Assembly (NCBI GenBank): GCA_963786195.1
Contig: CAWAYH010000011.1
Location: 1-64,000, forward strand
Length of the DNA stretch: 64,000 bases
Direction of reading: 5' to 3'
Source: CAWAYH01 sp963786195
Lineage (GTDB): Bacteria; Acidobacteriota; Vicinamibacteria; Vicinamibacterales; 2-12-FULL-66-21
Part shown: piece after piece, positions 35,108-44,480 of the stretch
Layout: the number at the start of each line of letters is the position of its first letter
How positions within the stretch are numbered: the stretch's first letter is position 1
Translations under genes and position numbers: made by a program
The notes under the pieces: generated by a model
The model's input: only the letters and a program-made list of their open reading frames with translations
Told to the model about the DNA's origin: nothing
Databases searched by the model: none

Positions 35108-37061
35108 GTCTCAGCAGCTTGAAGTCGGCCTGACGCCGCGCGCCTGGCTGGGCGGCCGCCTCCGCTTCGAGCGCATCCTTTTCGCGGACGGCGGCCAGAG
35201 ACGAGGCGAGCTTTGGCGCGAGCAGATCCAGCAGCCGCGCGTGATCGTCCGTGAACGCGTTCTTGCCCGTTGCGTAGATGGCCAGAACCGCCACGACGTT
35301 ACTGTCGTGAATCAGCGGCACCGCGAGCGACGACAGCAGCGGTGGATCGATCTCGGTGGCGCGCAGGCCGAAGTCCAGCGCGGGCTCGGCGTTGATCGCC
35401 CGCCGCCGGTGCGCCGCGACCCAGCCGACGACGCCTTCGCCCGGTGCGGTGCGAAGATTCCTGATCAACAGGGAGTGCTGTCCGGCCGCATACTTGCCCA
35501 CGACCGTGTCGTCCTCCTCCCGGGGCACGAACAGGCCGATCGCGGCGCAGGGCAGCACCTGCTTCAGCATCATCCAGCACAGCGCGCCGACGTCCGCGAG
35601 CCCCGCTTCACCCGCCATCGCGCGCGCGAGGCTGCTGATCCCGAGGACTTCTTCCGACACGCCGGAATCAGCCTGCACCGGCGTCGTCTCGAGCGGTGCC
35701 TCGCGCACCCGCGTGCGGGCGCCGCCGACGGCGCGGGTTGCCGGATGCGCGGGCATCTCGGACGGCATCAGCTCGGTGTGCGCCGAGACGAACACGTCCA
35801 CGATTGCCGGGTCGTACATCGTGCCGCGGCGCTCCATCAGGATCCGCACCGCCTGCTCGTCCGACATGCGCGATCGATACGGCCGATCCGACGTCAGCGC
35901 GTCGAAGCAATCCACGACCGAGAGGATGCGCGCGCCAATCGGAATGTCGGTGCCGCGCAGCCCGTCCGGATACCCCTGGCCGTCCCAGCTCTCGTGGTGG
36001 TGGCGGACGATCGGCACGACCGGATACGGAAAATCGATCGACGAAAGGATCTCAGCGCCGATCGGCGCGTGAAGCTTCATCTTCTCGAACTCGGCGGGCG
36101 TCAGCTTGCCCGGCTTGTTGAGAATGTGTTCCGGCACCGCGATCTTTCCCGTGTCGTGCAGCAGGGCGGCCGCCTCGATCGCCTTGATCTGGGACTCGTC
36201 CGTGATCCCCAGTTTGCGCGCGAGCCCGACCGCCGCGGCCTGGACGCGGCGGATGTGGCCGTGCGTGATCTCGTCCTTGGCATCGATCGCGGTCGCGAGC
36301 GTCTCGATCGTCGACAGATACAGACGGTTCAGCTTCTCGACGTGACGCTTCGCGTCCTCCAGCCGGCCGAAGGACGCCTTCAGCGTCAGGTACGAGATGA
36401 AGAGAACCGGCGGGATCAATGCGATCGCGCCGAAGTCGAAGTGGATGATCTCTACGAGGAGCAGCGCCAGCGACGCGCCCGCCGCGTAGGTCGGCGCGAG
36501 CCCCATGAAGTGTTCCCGCCACACGCTGAGCGGCGACTTCCGCGTCTGGGCGCCGACCACCGACGCGAGCAGGCCGCTGTCGATCAGGAAGTACGCGGCC
36601 GCCATCACGCCGAGCGGCATCAGCAGCTGGCTGGCCGGCGTCGGCAGCGCGAACAGGGGCGGCACCCCGGCCACGGCGAAGAACAGCGTCCCCGACAGCC
36701 ACACGCACATGGTCGTCTTGCCGACGTTGAAGATCGTGTGGACGCGGGACAGCTTCCGCCGCACCGACAGCAGCAGGATGTCGACGGCGACCGTCACCGC
36801 GCCGAGCTCGGGGCCGTAGAGCAGGACGCACGAAAAGGCAAAGACTTCCGAAACCGAGAAGAGCGCCTCGACCGATGGCACCTTCAGCATCAGCATGCCC
36901 GCTGCGAACGTCAGCAGCGAGAAGCCGAGCCACTGAAGGGGAATCGCGGCCTGCGAGATCCAGATCAGGCTGAAGAGGAGGACGATCAGGCCAAGCACGC
37001 CGACCGCGCCCACGAGGGCGCGGCCGAACGGCGGCAGGCTTGATCGATTGGAGGCGGCCAC
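35082..37061 (-). CDS. Membrane HD-GYP phosphodiesterase with C-terminal GAF domain
   Basis: A 659-residue protein. About seven membrane helices (1-230) resemble a MASE-type sensor. A short coiled segment (FGRLEDAKRHVEKLNRLYLS) leads to HD-GYP (about 250-430) with LLHDTGK (HD at 302-303), RHHHESWDGQGYPDGL (HH and GYP) and DCFDALTSDRPYR. The C-terminal GAF is at about 470-640. All metal and signature residues are present, so hydrolysis of a cyclic dinucleotide, by family c-di-GMP, is likely. Its end overlaps the SRPBCC gene. The subtilase stop lies 9 bp from its start on the same strand. Confidence 0.9.
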   Translation of the reverse strand: MAASNRSSLPPFGRALVGAVGVLGLIVLLFSLIWISQAAIPLQWLGFSLLTFAAGMLMLKVPSVEALFSVSEVFAFSCVLLYGPELGAVTVAVDILLLSVRRKLSRVHTIFNVGKTTMCVWLSGTLFFAVAGVPPLFALPTPASQLLMPLGVMAAAYFLIDSGLLASVVGAQTRKSPLSVWREHFMGLAPTYAAGASLALLLVEIIHFDFGAIALIPPVLFISYLTLKASFGRLEDAKRHVEKLNRLYLSTIETLATAIDAKDEITHGHIRRVQAAAVGLARKLGITDESQIKAIEAAALLHDTGKIAVPEHILNKPGKLTPAEFEKMKLHAPIGAEILSSIDFPYPVVPIVRHHHESWDGQGYPDGLRGTDIPIGARILSVVDCFDALTSDRPYRSRMSDEQAVRILMERRGTMYDPAIVDVFVSAHTELMPSEMPAHPATRAVGGARTRVREAPLETTPVQADSGVSEEVLGISSLARAMAGEAGLADVGALCWMMLKQVLPCAAIGLFVPREEDDTVVGKYAAGQHSLLIRNLRTAPGEGVVGWVAAHRRRAINAEPALDFGLRATEIDPPLLSSLAVPLIHDSNVVAVLAIYATGKNAFTDDHARLLDLLAPKLASSLAAVREKDALEAEAAAQPGARRQADFKLLRLKARQTAV

Positions 37062-37070
37062 TGCGCGACG

Positions 37071-38792
37071 CTACTTTCCGGAGTCGGGCTGTATCGCCGT
37101 GCCCCAGACGAGATACTCGTCGCCGTAATCGCCGGTGCCCCAGACGAGGTACTCGCCGTCGGGATCCTGAACCGAGCTGCCCCAGACGAGGTAATAGCTG
37201 TTCGACCAGCCGGCGACTTCACCCCAGACCAGGTAGTTGGATCCGACGGATCCCAGAGGATTCGAGAGGCCGAGCAGGTTCAGCACGCCCCACTCGCCAT
37301 CGTCCGCTCCGCGGAGCAGCGCGCCGAGGTCGAGGATCCGCAACAGACGAATGCCGGTGCGATCGTAGACGCGATCGATCAGCGTGCCGGTATCGCGGAA
37401 TGCCGCGCCGCTCGATAACCCGAGCGCGCTCGTGAGCGTCGTCACGACGGAGCCGATGAGGCCGCCGTGCGCGAGCCGGCGCGACGCGTCGAAGTCGACT
37501 TCGCCGGTGCCTGCGGCAACGAGCCCCCCGTCAGTCATGAACGTGGCGCCTGTTTGCAGAGCGATCTTCACTTGCGCGGGCGACAGCCCGGGTTCGGCAT
37601 CGAGCAGCAGCGCAACGCCGCCGCTGACGACCGCCGCCGACATGCTGGTGCCGCTCAGCCGGTAGTAGGCGTTCCGCCCGGTACCGGCGACGTGCCACGA
37701 GGGAAACCTCGAGCTGAGCCACGAACCGGGGTTTTCCAGCGAGACGAGGCCGGACCCGGGCGCGACGACGTCCGGCTTCACCGCGAAGTCGTACTTCGTG
37801 GGACCGCGTGAGCTGTAGGGCGCTACGACGTCGTCGCGTCGATCGACCGTGCCCTTGGTGTCGACCGCGCCAACGGTGATCGCGAACGGCGAGTTCCCAG
37901 GCGAGCTGACTCCGCCCTGGATGCGCTGGCCGGTGGCGGTGCGTCCGTAGTTGCCCGCCGAGGCGACGACGATGTATCCGTTGCGGACGGCGCGCTCGAC
38001 CGCGCGGCAGAGCGGATCGGTCAGCGCCGGTTCCCAGACCGGATGTCCCAGCGAAAGGTTGATGACGCGCACGCCATACCGCGCGCCGTTGGCGATCGTC
38101 CAGTCGATGCCGGCGATCACGTCGCTCGTGTAGCCGAGCCCGTTGCTATCCAGCACGCGCACGTCGACGAAGTGCACGCCGGGTGCGCTGCCGCCTGAAT
38201 ACGCGCTCGTCACTCTCGCGGCCGACGCGCCGCTGCCGCCGATGATGCCGGCGATGTGCGTGCCGTGACCGAATGGGTCGCCCGTCATGCCCGGCTCGGT
38301 GGACACCAGGTTCACGCGCGCCACGACGCGCCCGCTGAGCGCGGCGTGATCGGCGATCCCGGAGTCGATGACCGCGACGCCGATGCCGCGGCCGGTGTAG
38401 CCAGGCGTCGAGAGCAGTCCGAGCAAGCCGCGGGTTCCGGCCCACACCTTGTCCGCGCCCGTCACTCTATTGGCGACCGCCATGTCGGCCACGACCGGCA
38501 GGTCGCCGGACAGGTGCGCGACGGGGCCGTCGAGTCTCAGCGTCTTGAGTTCGTCCGCGCTCAGATCGAGCGCGAGCGCGCCGGCGAGCTGTCGTCGAAG
38601 GCCACGGCCGTGGCGCGATCGGAGCAGCTGCAGTCCGCCCTCCTCCGCTTGCGCGATGACGCGGACGCGCTGTCCGCGCGCCAGGGCCGCTTTCAAATCA
38701 TCAGAAAGAGTCGGGCCGCGTTGCGCCCGCGGGTGGGCAGACGACGACGCGAGGGCAACGAGCAGACCGACACACAGAATCATCCGACGCAT
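37071..38792 (-). CDS. Subtilisin-like serine protease (S8) with C-terminal YLVWG repeats
   Basis: A 573-residue secreted subtilase. A signal peptide (1-24) and an inhibitor-like propeptide (about 25-110) precede the catalytic domain with Asp143 (AVIDSGIADH), His176 (GHGTHIAG), Asn281 (SAGN) and Ser383 (GTSMSAA), all intact. The tail holds four YLVWG units (SNYLVWGEV, SYYLVWGSS, GEYLVWGTG, DEYLVWGTA) separated by 9-14 residues. Similar aromatic/tryptophan repeats are found at the ends of other secreted subtilases and may be a sorting or anchoring signal (inference). It precedes the HD-GYP gene by 9 bp and is probably co-transcribed with it. Confidence 0.9.
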   Translation of the reverse strand: MRRMILCVGLLVALASSSAHPRAQRGPTLSDDLKAALARGQRVRVIAQAEEGGLQLLRSRHGRGLRRQLAGALALDLSADELKTLRLDGPVAHLSGDLPVVADMAVANRVTGADKVWAGTRGLLGLLSTPGYTGRGIGVAVIDSGIADHAALSGRVVARVNLVSTEPGMTGDPFGHGTHIAGIIGGSGASAARVTSAYSGGSAPGVHFVDVRVLDSNGLGYTSDVIAGIDWTIANGARYGVRVINLSLGHPVWEPALTDPLCRAVERAVRNGYIVVASAGNYGRTATGQRIQGGVSSPGNSPFAITVGAVDTKGTVDRRDDVVAPYSSRGPTKYDFAVKPDVVAPGSGLVSLENPGSWLSSRFPSWHVAGTGRNAYYRLSGTSMSAAVVSGGVALLLDAEPGLSPAQVKIALQTGATFMTDGGLVAAGTGEVDFDASRRLAHGGLIGSVVTTLTSALGLSSGAAFRDTGTLIDRVYDRTGIRLLRILDLGALLRGADDGEWGVLNLLGLSNPLGSVGSNYLVWGEVAGWSNSYYLVWGSSVQDPDGEYLVWGTGDYGDEYLVWGTAIQPDSGK

Positions 38793-39170
38793 GAATCACC
38801 TACAGGGAGACAGAGGTCCGGCCGACTCAAGGGCAAGAATCGGTCCGAACTGGAACACATTGAAGAAATTGCGTGAATTCGGTGTAACTACTGCGATGTC
38901 AGCAGTTAATAGCGATCGGTGGTTTTGATTACGGCGTTGTCTAGTGTCCTAGGACGGGTCATTGAAGAGACGGTTTTCGGCTGCAAAATGACGTTAAGTT
39001 ACTTCGATCAGTAGCTTGTAGTCATGTGACTCGTATTGACACAGCAGTTGTGCCTTCCCGGCACAATTCGCCGCGCACGCCCACCCACCTTTTGCGCCCT
39101 GATGTCGTCCAACCACGCGTGTCAACACCTAGGACCGGAAAAGGTGCCTGGCACCTCTGGAGGGAACGAG
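38793..39170. other. 378-bp non-coding stretch with two palindromes
   Basis: No credible gene. The first half is unusually AT-rich for this window. It contains the 10-bp palindrome GTCCTAGGAC and, just before ADOP-4, AGGTGCC-T-GGCACCT (39141-39155). The latter resembles a widespread REP-type motif, but this is the only copy here. No clear sigma-70 promoter for either flanking gene was found. Confidence 0.5.
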
Positions 39171-41591
39171 ATGACGCTCGATATCGTGGCGCGGGACGTC
39201 TGGCTGGCGGCGCGGGGGCTGATGCGGACGCCCGGGTTCACGTGCGCGGCGGTGCTGACGCTGGCGATCGGGATGGGCGGTACGTCGCTGATGCTGACGG
39301 CCGCCAACGCGGCGTTCCGCCAGCCGCTCGCGTTCGGCAACGCCGATCGCCTCGTGCACCTGTGGCAGGTCTCGCCGCGTAACAACCAGGTCGCAATTCC
39401 GCTGCGCGTCGCGCGCGACTGGCAGGCGTCGACGCGATCGTTCGAGAGCATCGGCTTGTCGCTCGGCTCCGGGAGCGTAAACATCCGCAGCGGCGCGGAT
39501 GCCGAGCGAGCCATCAGCGCGAGCGTCAGCCGATCGTTCTTCGCGACGCTGGGCATCACACCCGCGCTGGGCCGCACCTTCTCGACTGAGGAGGCGACGC
39601 CGAGCGGTCCCGTCGCCGTCGTGATCTCTGACGCGATGTGGGAGCGCCTCTTTGCCCGCGCGCCGGACGTGCTGACCCGATCGATCCGGATCGAGGAAGT
39701 GCCGCATCCCATCATCGGCGTGATGCCAGCAGGATTCTCGTACCCACTCGGCTCGGATCTGTGGACCACGTTCGAGCGCGACGCGGCAGACGCGTACGGC
39801 GATCGCACCTCGCACAACTTCGAAGCGATCGCGCGGCTGACGCCGACGGTCTCGATGACGCAGGCGCAATCGGAGCTCGAGCGCGTCACGCGCGCGCTGC
39901 ACGAGGAAGACGCGAGCATGAAGTCGGAGGGCTACGGCGTCCGCATCTCCGACTTCAGGCAGGACGTCATCGGCAACGGCGGGTCGGCGCTCTGGCTGCT
40001 GACGGCGGCCGTGATCTGCGTGCTGCTGATCGCCTGCGCCAACGTTGCGAACCTGCTGCTGTCGCGGTCCGTCGGCCGCGAGACCCAGTCCACCGTGCGC
40101 GTCGCGCTCGGCGCAACCTCCGCCGATCTGCTGCGGCTGTTCATCATCGAAAGCGGGCTGCTGGCGATCGCCGGCACGCTCGTCGGCGCCGTGCTGGTGA
40201 CGCTGGCGTCGAGCATCGCCGAAGGCGTCCTGCCGGCTGGTCTTCTGCGCGGAATCGCGCCCGACGGCACCGTCCTGCTGACGTGCGCGGCCATCATGCT
40301 GGTTGCCGGACTCGTCTGCGGACTGCCGTCCGCCCTGCACAGCGCGCGACTCGATCTCCGCGGAGCCCTGTCGCTCGCATCGCGATCGGTCGTCTCGGAA
40401 CCTCGTGGGATGCGCCTCCTCACGGCCGTCGAGGTCGCACTCGCGTGCGTGCTGCTCATCGGCGCGAGCCTGCTGTTCCGCAGCCTGGCGCGGCTCGAGG
40501 TCGTCGATCCCGGTTTCCGCGCCGACAACGTCGTCGTGTCGCCGTTCACACTCGGCGCCGCCTCCGGGTCCGTCTATGACAATTCTGCGGCGCGCGCGCG
40601 TTTCCTCGACAGCATCGTCGAGCGCAGCCGGGCCGTGCCGGGCGTAGAACACGCGGGCGTGACGAGCAGCATGCCGTTCACGTTCAGTCCCAACGCGCTG
40701 CTCGAGGAAGAGGGCGTGCCGCTCCCGAAGTGGGGACAGGCGCCCGTCACGCATTACCGCGTCATCGGCGGTGACTACTTCCAGGCGCTGCGCGTGCCGC
40801 TGAAGGCAGGCCGTTTCTTCGACGCGCGCGATCGAGCCGGCGCGCAATCGGTCGCCATCGTCAACGAAGCCACCGTGCGGCAGATGTGGAACGGTGCGGA
40901 TGCGCTCGGCCGCCGCGTGCGTATGACCAACATGGACGGCGTCCAGACGTTCGCGACCATCGTCGGCGTCGTCGGCGACATGCGGCATCGCAGCTTAACG
41001 GCGGCGCCCGTGTCGGAGATCTTCTTCCCGTACGCGCAGCGGCCGGGCCGCACGTACAGCACGGCGCTCGTCGTGCGCTCGTCCATTGCTCCGGCCTCGG
41101 TGACCGACGTCCTCCGCGCAGTGGTGCGTGAGGCCGACCCCGCCGTGCCGTCGCAGTTCGCGCTCCTCGGCGAACGGCTCGAGGTGTTGCTGGCGCCGGC
41201 GCGATTCCGCACGCGACTGCTGGCGGTCTTCGCGATCGTCGCACTCGGCCTCGCCGCGGTGGGGCTCTTCGCCGTGATGTCTTACAGCGTCGCGCGTCGC
41301 ACCAGGGAGATCGGCATCCGCATGGCGCTCGGCGCCGACGCTGGAACGGTCAGGCGTTTGATCATCGCCCGCGGCATGACGCCCGTCCTGCTCGGGACGA
41401 TGGCCGGCGCCTGGATCGCGCTCGTCAGCGCGCGCTGGATATCGGGCCTGATTTTCGACATCAGCCCGCGGGATCCCTGGGCATTTGCCGCCGCAATCGT
41501 CGTCCTGCCGGCGACGGCGCTGCTGGCAATCTGGCTTCCCGCCAGGCGGGCCACGCTCATCGATCCGACGGTCGCACTGCGCTCCGACTGA
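39171..41591 (+). CDS. ADOP-type MacB/FtsX permease (ADOP-4), intact
   Basis: Uninterrupted 806-residue copy and the best reference for the family in this window. MTLDIVARDVWLAARGLMRT leads to LTLAIGMGGTSLMLTAANA (first helix). The periplasmic domain runs to about 270; the first FtsX core has LLIACANVANLLLSRSVGRE. A second periplasmic domain and the second core follow (VARRTREIGIRMALGADAG), ending RRATLIDPTVALRSD. ATG at 39171 with GGAGGGA ribosome site; the in-frame upstream start at 39036 lacks one. No ADOP N-terminal soluble domain and no ATPase nearby. The palindrome AGGTGCCTGGCACCT lies 16 bp upstream. Confidence 0.9.
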   Translation: MTLDIVARDVWLAARGLMRTPGFTCAAVLTLAIGMGGTSLMLTAANAAFRQPLAFGNADRLVHLWQVSPRNNQVAIPLRVARDWQASTRSFESIGLSLGSGSVNIRSGADAERAISASVSRSFFATLGITPALGRTFSTEEATPSGPVAVVISDAMWERLFARAPDVLTRSIRIEEVPHPIIGVMPAGFSYPLGSDLWTTFERDAADAYGDRTSHNFEAIARLTPTVSMTQAQSELERVTRALHEEDASMKSEGYGVRISDFRQDVIGNGGSALWLLTAAVICVLLIACANVANLLLSRSVGRETQSTVRVALGATSADLLRLFIIESGLLAIAGTLVGAVLVTLASSIAEGVLPAGLLRGIAPDGTVLLTCAAIMLVAGLVCGLPSALHSARLDLRGALSLASRSVVSEPRGMRLLTAVEVALACVLLIGASLLFRSLARLEVVDPGFRADNVVVSPFTLGAASGSVYDNSAARARFLDSIVERSRAVPGVEHAGVTSSMPFTFSPNALLEEEGVPLPKWGQAPVTHYRVIGGDYFQALRVPLKAGRFFDARDRAGAQSVAIVNEATVRQMWNGADALGRRVRMTNMDGVQTFATIVGVVGDMRHRSLTAAPVSEIFFPYAQRPGRTYSTALVVRSSIAPASVTDVLRAVVREADPAVPSQFALLGERLEVLLAPARFRTRLLAVFAIVALGLAAVGLFAVMSYSVARRTREIGIRMALGADAGTVRRLIIARGMTPVLLGTMAGAWIALVSARWISGLIFDISPRDPWAFAAAIVVLPATALLAIWLPARRATLIDPTVALRSD

Positions 41592-41644
41592 TAACGGAAA
41601 ACCCCTTGCTTTTACGGTTGAGCTAGATCTCTAATAGCCCCGCC

Positions 41645-43591
41645 ATGCCTGCCTGGGTGTTGCGGCGAGAAGCCGCTGCGCTGCTGGGATACGTGTGCGT
41701 CGCGCTGGCCTTCACCTGGCCGCTGTCGATGCACATGAGCGACGCGCTGCTCGCCCCGCCGGGCGGCGACACCGGCGTCTACATCTGGAATCTCTGGGTC
41801 TTCCGGCATGAAATCGTCCAGAACCATCATCTGCCGTTCCTGACGTCCGAGATTCTCGCGCTCAGCGCGCCCGTTCCGCTCGCGCTTCACAACTACACGA
41901 CCTTCGCGAACATCATCGCGTTTCCTCTCCTGCCGATCCTCGGCGTGGTGACGACGTTCAACACGTTGATCGTCGCGAGCGGCGTGATGACGGCCTACGC
42001 GATGTATGTCGTATGCGCGGGCTCGCACGGGTGACGCAGGCGCTGCCTGGATCGGCGGACTTCTGTTCGGATTCTCCCCGTTCATGAGCGCGCGGGTGGC
42101 CGATCATTTCAGCCTCGCGCTCGCCGCGCCCTTGCCGCTCTTCGCGTGGCTGTTGTATCGCATCATGGCGAAGCCGACGCTGCCGCTTGCGTGCGCGGCC
42201 GGTGCGACCGTCGCCTTGGCGTTTCTGTGTGACGCGTACTACGCGGTGTATTGCCTGCTGATGGCGGGCTTCATGGCGGCCTACACCGCCGTCAACTTCG
42301 AACGGCGGCCCGTGGACGCACGTCATCAATGGTGGCCGGCGGTTCTCGACCTCGCGATGCTGTGCGTCGTGGGCTTGATCGTCGGTATCACGCTGCGAGG
42401 TGGCGGCCGGCTGGACGTCTTGGGCATTCGGGTCAGCCTGACGCGACTCTACAATCCGGTCCTCTTACTCACAGGGCTTGCGATTCTGAGAGTGTGGCTG
42501 ATCGCCAAGCCGCGCGTCGAGTGGTCGCGCCTGTCGCTCGGCCTGCGCCCGCGCGGCGCCTTCGTGGCCGCGCTCGTCTGCGCCGTGATTCTCTCGCCGG
42601 TGCTGTCCGCGGCGGAGTCGCTGTTCGGCGAGAGTCAGTGGATCAACCCGCACATCTGGTGGCGAAGCAGCCCCGCGGGCGTCGACCTATTCGCGTTCTT
42701 TGTGCCGAACCCGCTGCACGCCCTGTTCGGGCAGATCGACTTCGACTGGCTCGACGCGATGTCCGGCGGATTCCGCGAGAACGTCGCATCGATCCCGCTG
42801 GTGGCGATCGCGACGATCGCCGCCGCGATGCTCCTGGTACGATTCCGTCCGCCGCGGCCGTGGGTCATCTTCACCGCGTTCTTCGCGCTGCTGGCGCTCG
42901 GTCCCTTCGTCCGCATCGCCGGCTACGCACCCACGTGCCGACGCCGTGGGCTCTGCTGAGATACCTGCCGGTGGTCGGAGCGGCGAGGATGCCGTCGCGG
43001 CTGACCGTCCTCGTCATGCTCGGTATCGCGATGATCCTGACGATGGCGCTTCAACATCTGCGGACGCGTGTGAAGCGCCCGGATCTTCTGCTTGCTACCG
43101 TTGGTGCGTTGTTGATCTTCGAGCTGGCGCCTGCGCCGCGCACGCTCTATTCGGCCGAAGTGCCCCGCGCGTATCACATCATCGTGGCCGATCCGCGGCC
43201 GGTGCGCGTGCTCACGCTGCCGTTCGGACTGCGTGACGGCACGAGCTCTCGCGGCAACGTCTCGGCATCGACGCAGTTCTACCAGACCGTGCACGGAAAG
43301 CGGCTGGTCGGGGGATATCTCTCCAGGCTTCCGAAACGCACCGTTCAGCGTTACCGCCGCGATCCCGTCCTCAGAGTGCTGCTGCGCTTGAGCGAAGGCC
43401 GCGCGGTCGAGCCCGCGCTGTTCGACGCCGCGCACGAGGGCGCCAATCGCACCCTCAATCGCCTCAAGATTGGATACGTGGTCATCCACCGCGATCGCTC
43501 GTCGGATGCCCTCATCGAATTCGCCCGCCACGCGTTCCCGCTGGAGCTGGTGAGCAGCGACGGCGCTGTCGACCTCTACAGAACACGCTAG
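41645..43591 (+). CDS. Polytopic membrane protein, glycosyltransferase-like, two compensating frameshifts
   Basis: About 648 residues once an extra G at 42011 and a missing base near 42926-42928 are corrected; the span is an exact multiple of three, as expected. About 10 helices include ALLGYVCVALAFTWPLSMHM, FANIIAFPLLPILGVVTTFN and LLRYLPVVGAARMPSRLTVLV. The first join gives TAYAMYVYARARTGDAG, the second GY-T-HVPTPWALL. The early GGDTGVYIWNLWVFRHEI loop and the C-terminal soluble tail (VVIHRDRSSDALIEFARHAFP) recall dolichol-type or YfhO-like membrane glycosyltransferases, but I cannot assign a substrate. A monocistronic gene lying between ADOP-4 and the VOC gene. Confidence 0.6.
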
Positions 43592-43708
43592 CCGCAAAAA
43601 AGTTGTGACGAACGGCTGACGATCGTCCCTCAGTTCATCCCTTTTCCGTGTACGTGCGTCCCACCAACCGCATAATACGCGCTGCCTGCTGCAGCGGAGG
43701 TAATGCGA

Positions 43709-44470
43709 ATGTCGGACGTGAAGGCTCGAGGACGATTCGTGTGGTTCGACCTGATGACAAGAGACCCCGAGAAGGCGCCGCAGTTCTACGGTCCAGTTAC
43801 CGGCTGGGGCACGATGGCATGGCAGGGACCGATGCCATACACGATGTGGACGAACAACGATGCTCCGCTCGGCGGAATCACCCGGCTTGCGAACGACGGC
43901 GCGCCGCACTGGCTCGCCTATATCGCGACGGTGAACGTGGACGAGACGGTCGTTCAGGCGACGAACCTCGGCGCTCAGGTCCTGACGGAGCCCGCGGACA
44001 TTCCGACAATCGGGCGATTTGCCGTGCTCGCGGATCCCCAGGGCGCGCCGTTCGCAGCGTTCAGCCCGCTCGAGACGGCGCCGGGCCACGAAGGGCAGTC
44101 GCAGGTGGGCGAGTTCTCGTGGCATGAGCTGGCGACCCACGATCATCCCGCGTCGTTCCGTTTCTACGAGAGGCTTTTCGGCTGGGAGAAGTCAACGGCC
44201 ATTGATACTGGCCCGGGCGGCGTGTATCAGGAGTTCGGCCGCAACGGCGTCGTGCTCGGCGGCATGTACAACAAACCGTCCAGCACGCAGAGGGCCGCAT
44301 GGCTTCACTACGTCCTCGTCGACGACGTGAATCGCGCGGTCGAGGCGGTACAGCAAGGTGGAGGTCAGGTCGTCGTCGGTCCGACGGACGTGCCGGGCGG
44401 CAGCCGGGTCGCGCAATGCGCCGATCCCCAGGGCGCGGCGTTCGCAGTGCACGCCCGGCCGAAGACCTGA
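43709..44470 (+). CDS. Double VOC (glyoxalase-like) domain protein
   Basis: A 253-residue soluble protein with two VOC modules: FVWFDLMTRDPEKAPQFYGP.. and FSWHELATHDHPASFRFYERLFGW, each followed by the paired beta-alpha-beta-beta-beta pattern (GAPHWLAYIATVNVDETV and AAWLHYVLVDDVNRAVEAV) and a DPQGAPFA/DPQGAAFA end motif. Members bind metal and act as dioxygenases, isomerases or resistance proteins; the substrate is unknown. Start: ATG at 43709, 8 bp after GGAGG, rather than the ATG at 43703. It ends 11 bp from the convergent metalloprotease. Confidence 0.82.
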   Translation: MSDVKARGRFVWFDLMTRDPEKAPQFYGPVTGWGTMAWQGPMPYTMWTNNDAPLGGITRLANDGAPHWLAYIATVNVDETVVQATNLGAQVLTEPADIPTIGRFAVLADPQGAPFAAFSPLETAPGHEGQSQVGEFSWHELATHDHPASFRFYERLFGWEKSTAIDTGPGGVYQEFGRNGVVLGGMYNKPSSTQRAAWLHYVLVDDVNRAVEAVQQGGGQVVVGPTDVPGGSRVAQCADPQGAAFAVHARPKT

Positions 44471-44480
44471 TGAACGGTCG

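Noticed and set aside
35241..37043. Long ORF antisense to the HD-GYP-GAF gene
   Set aside because: Arg/Asp/His-rich translation with no domain, typical of antisense frames in high-GC genes. The opposite strand encodes a complete HD-GYP protein.
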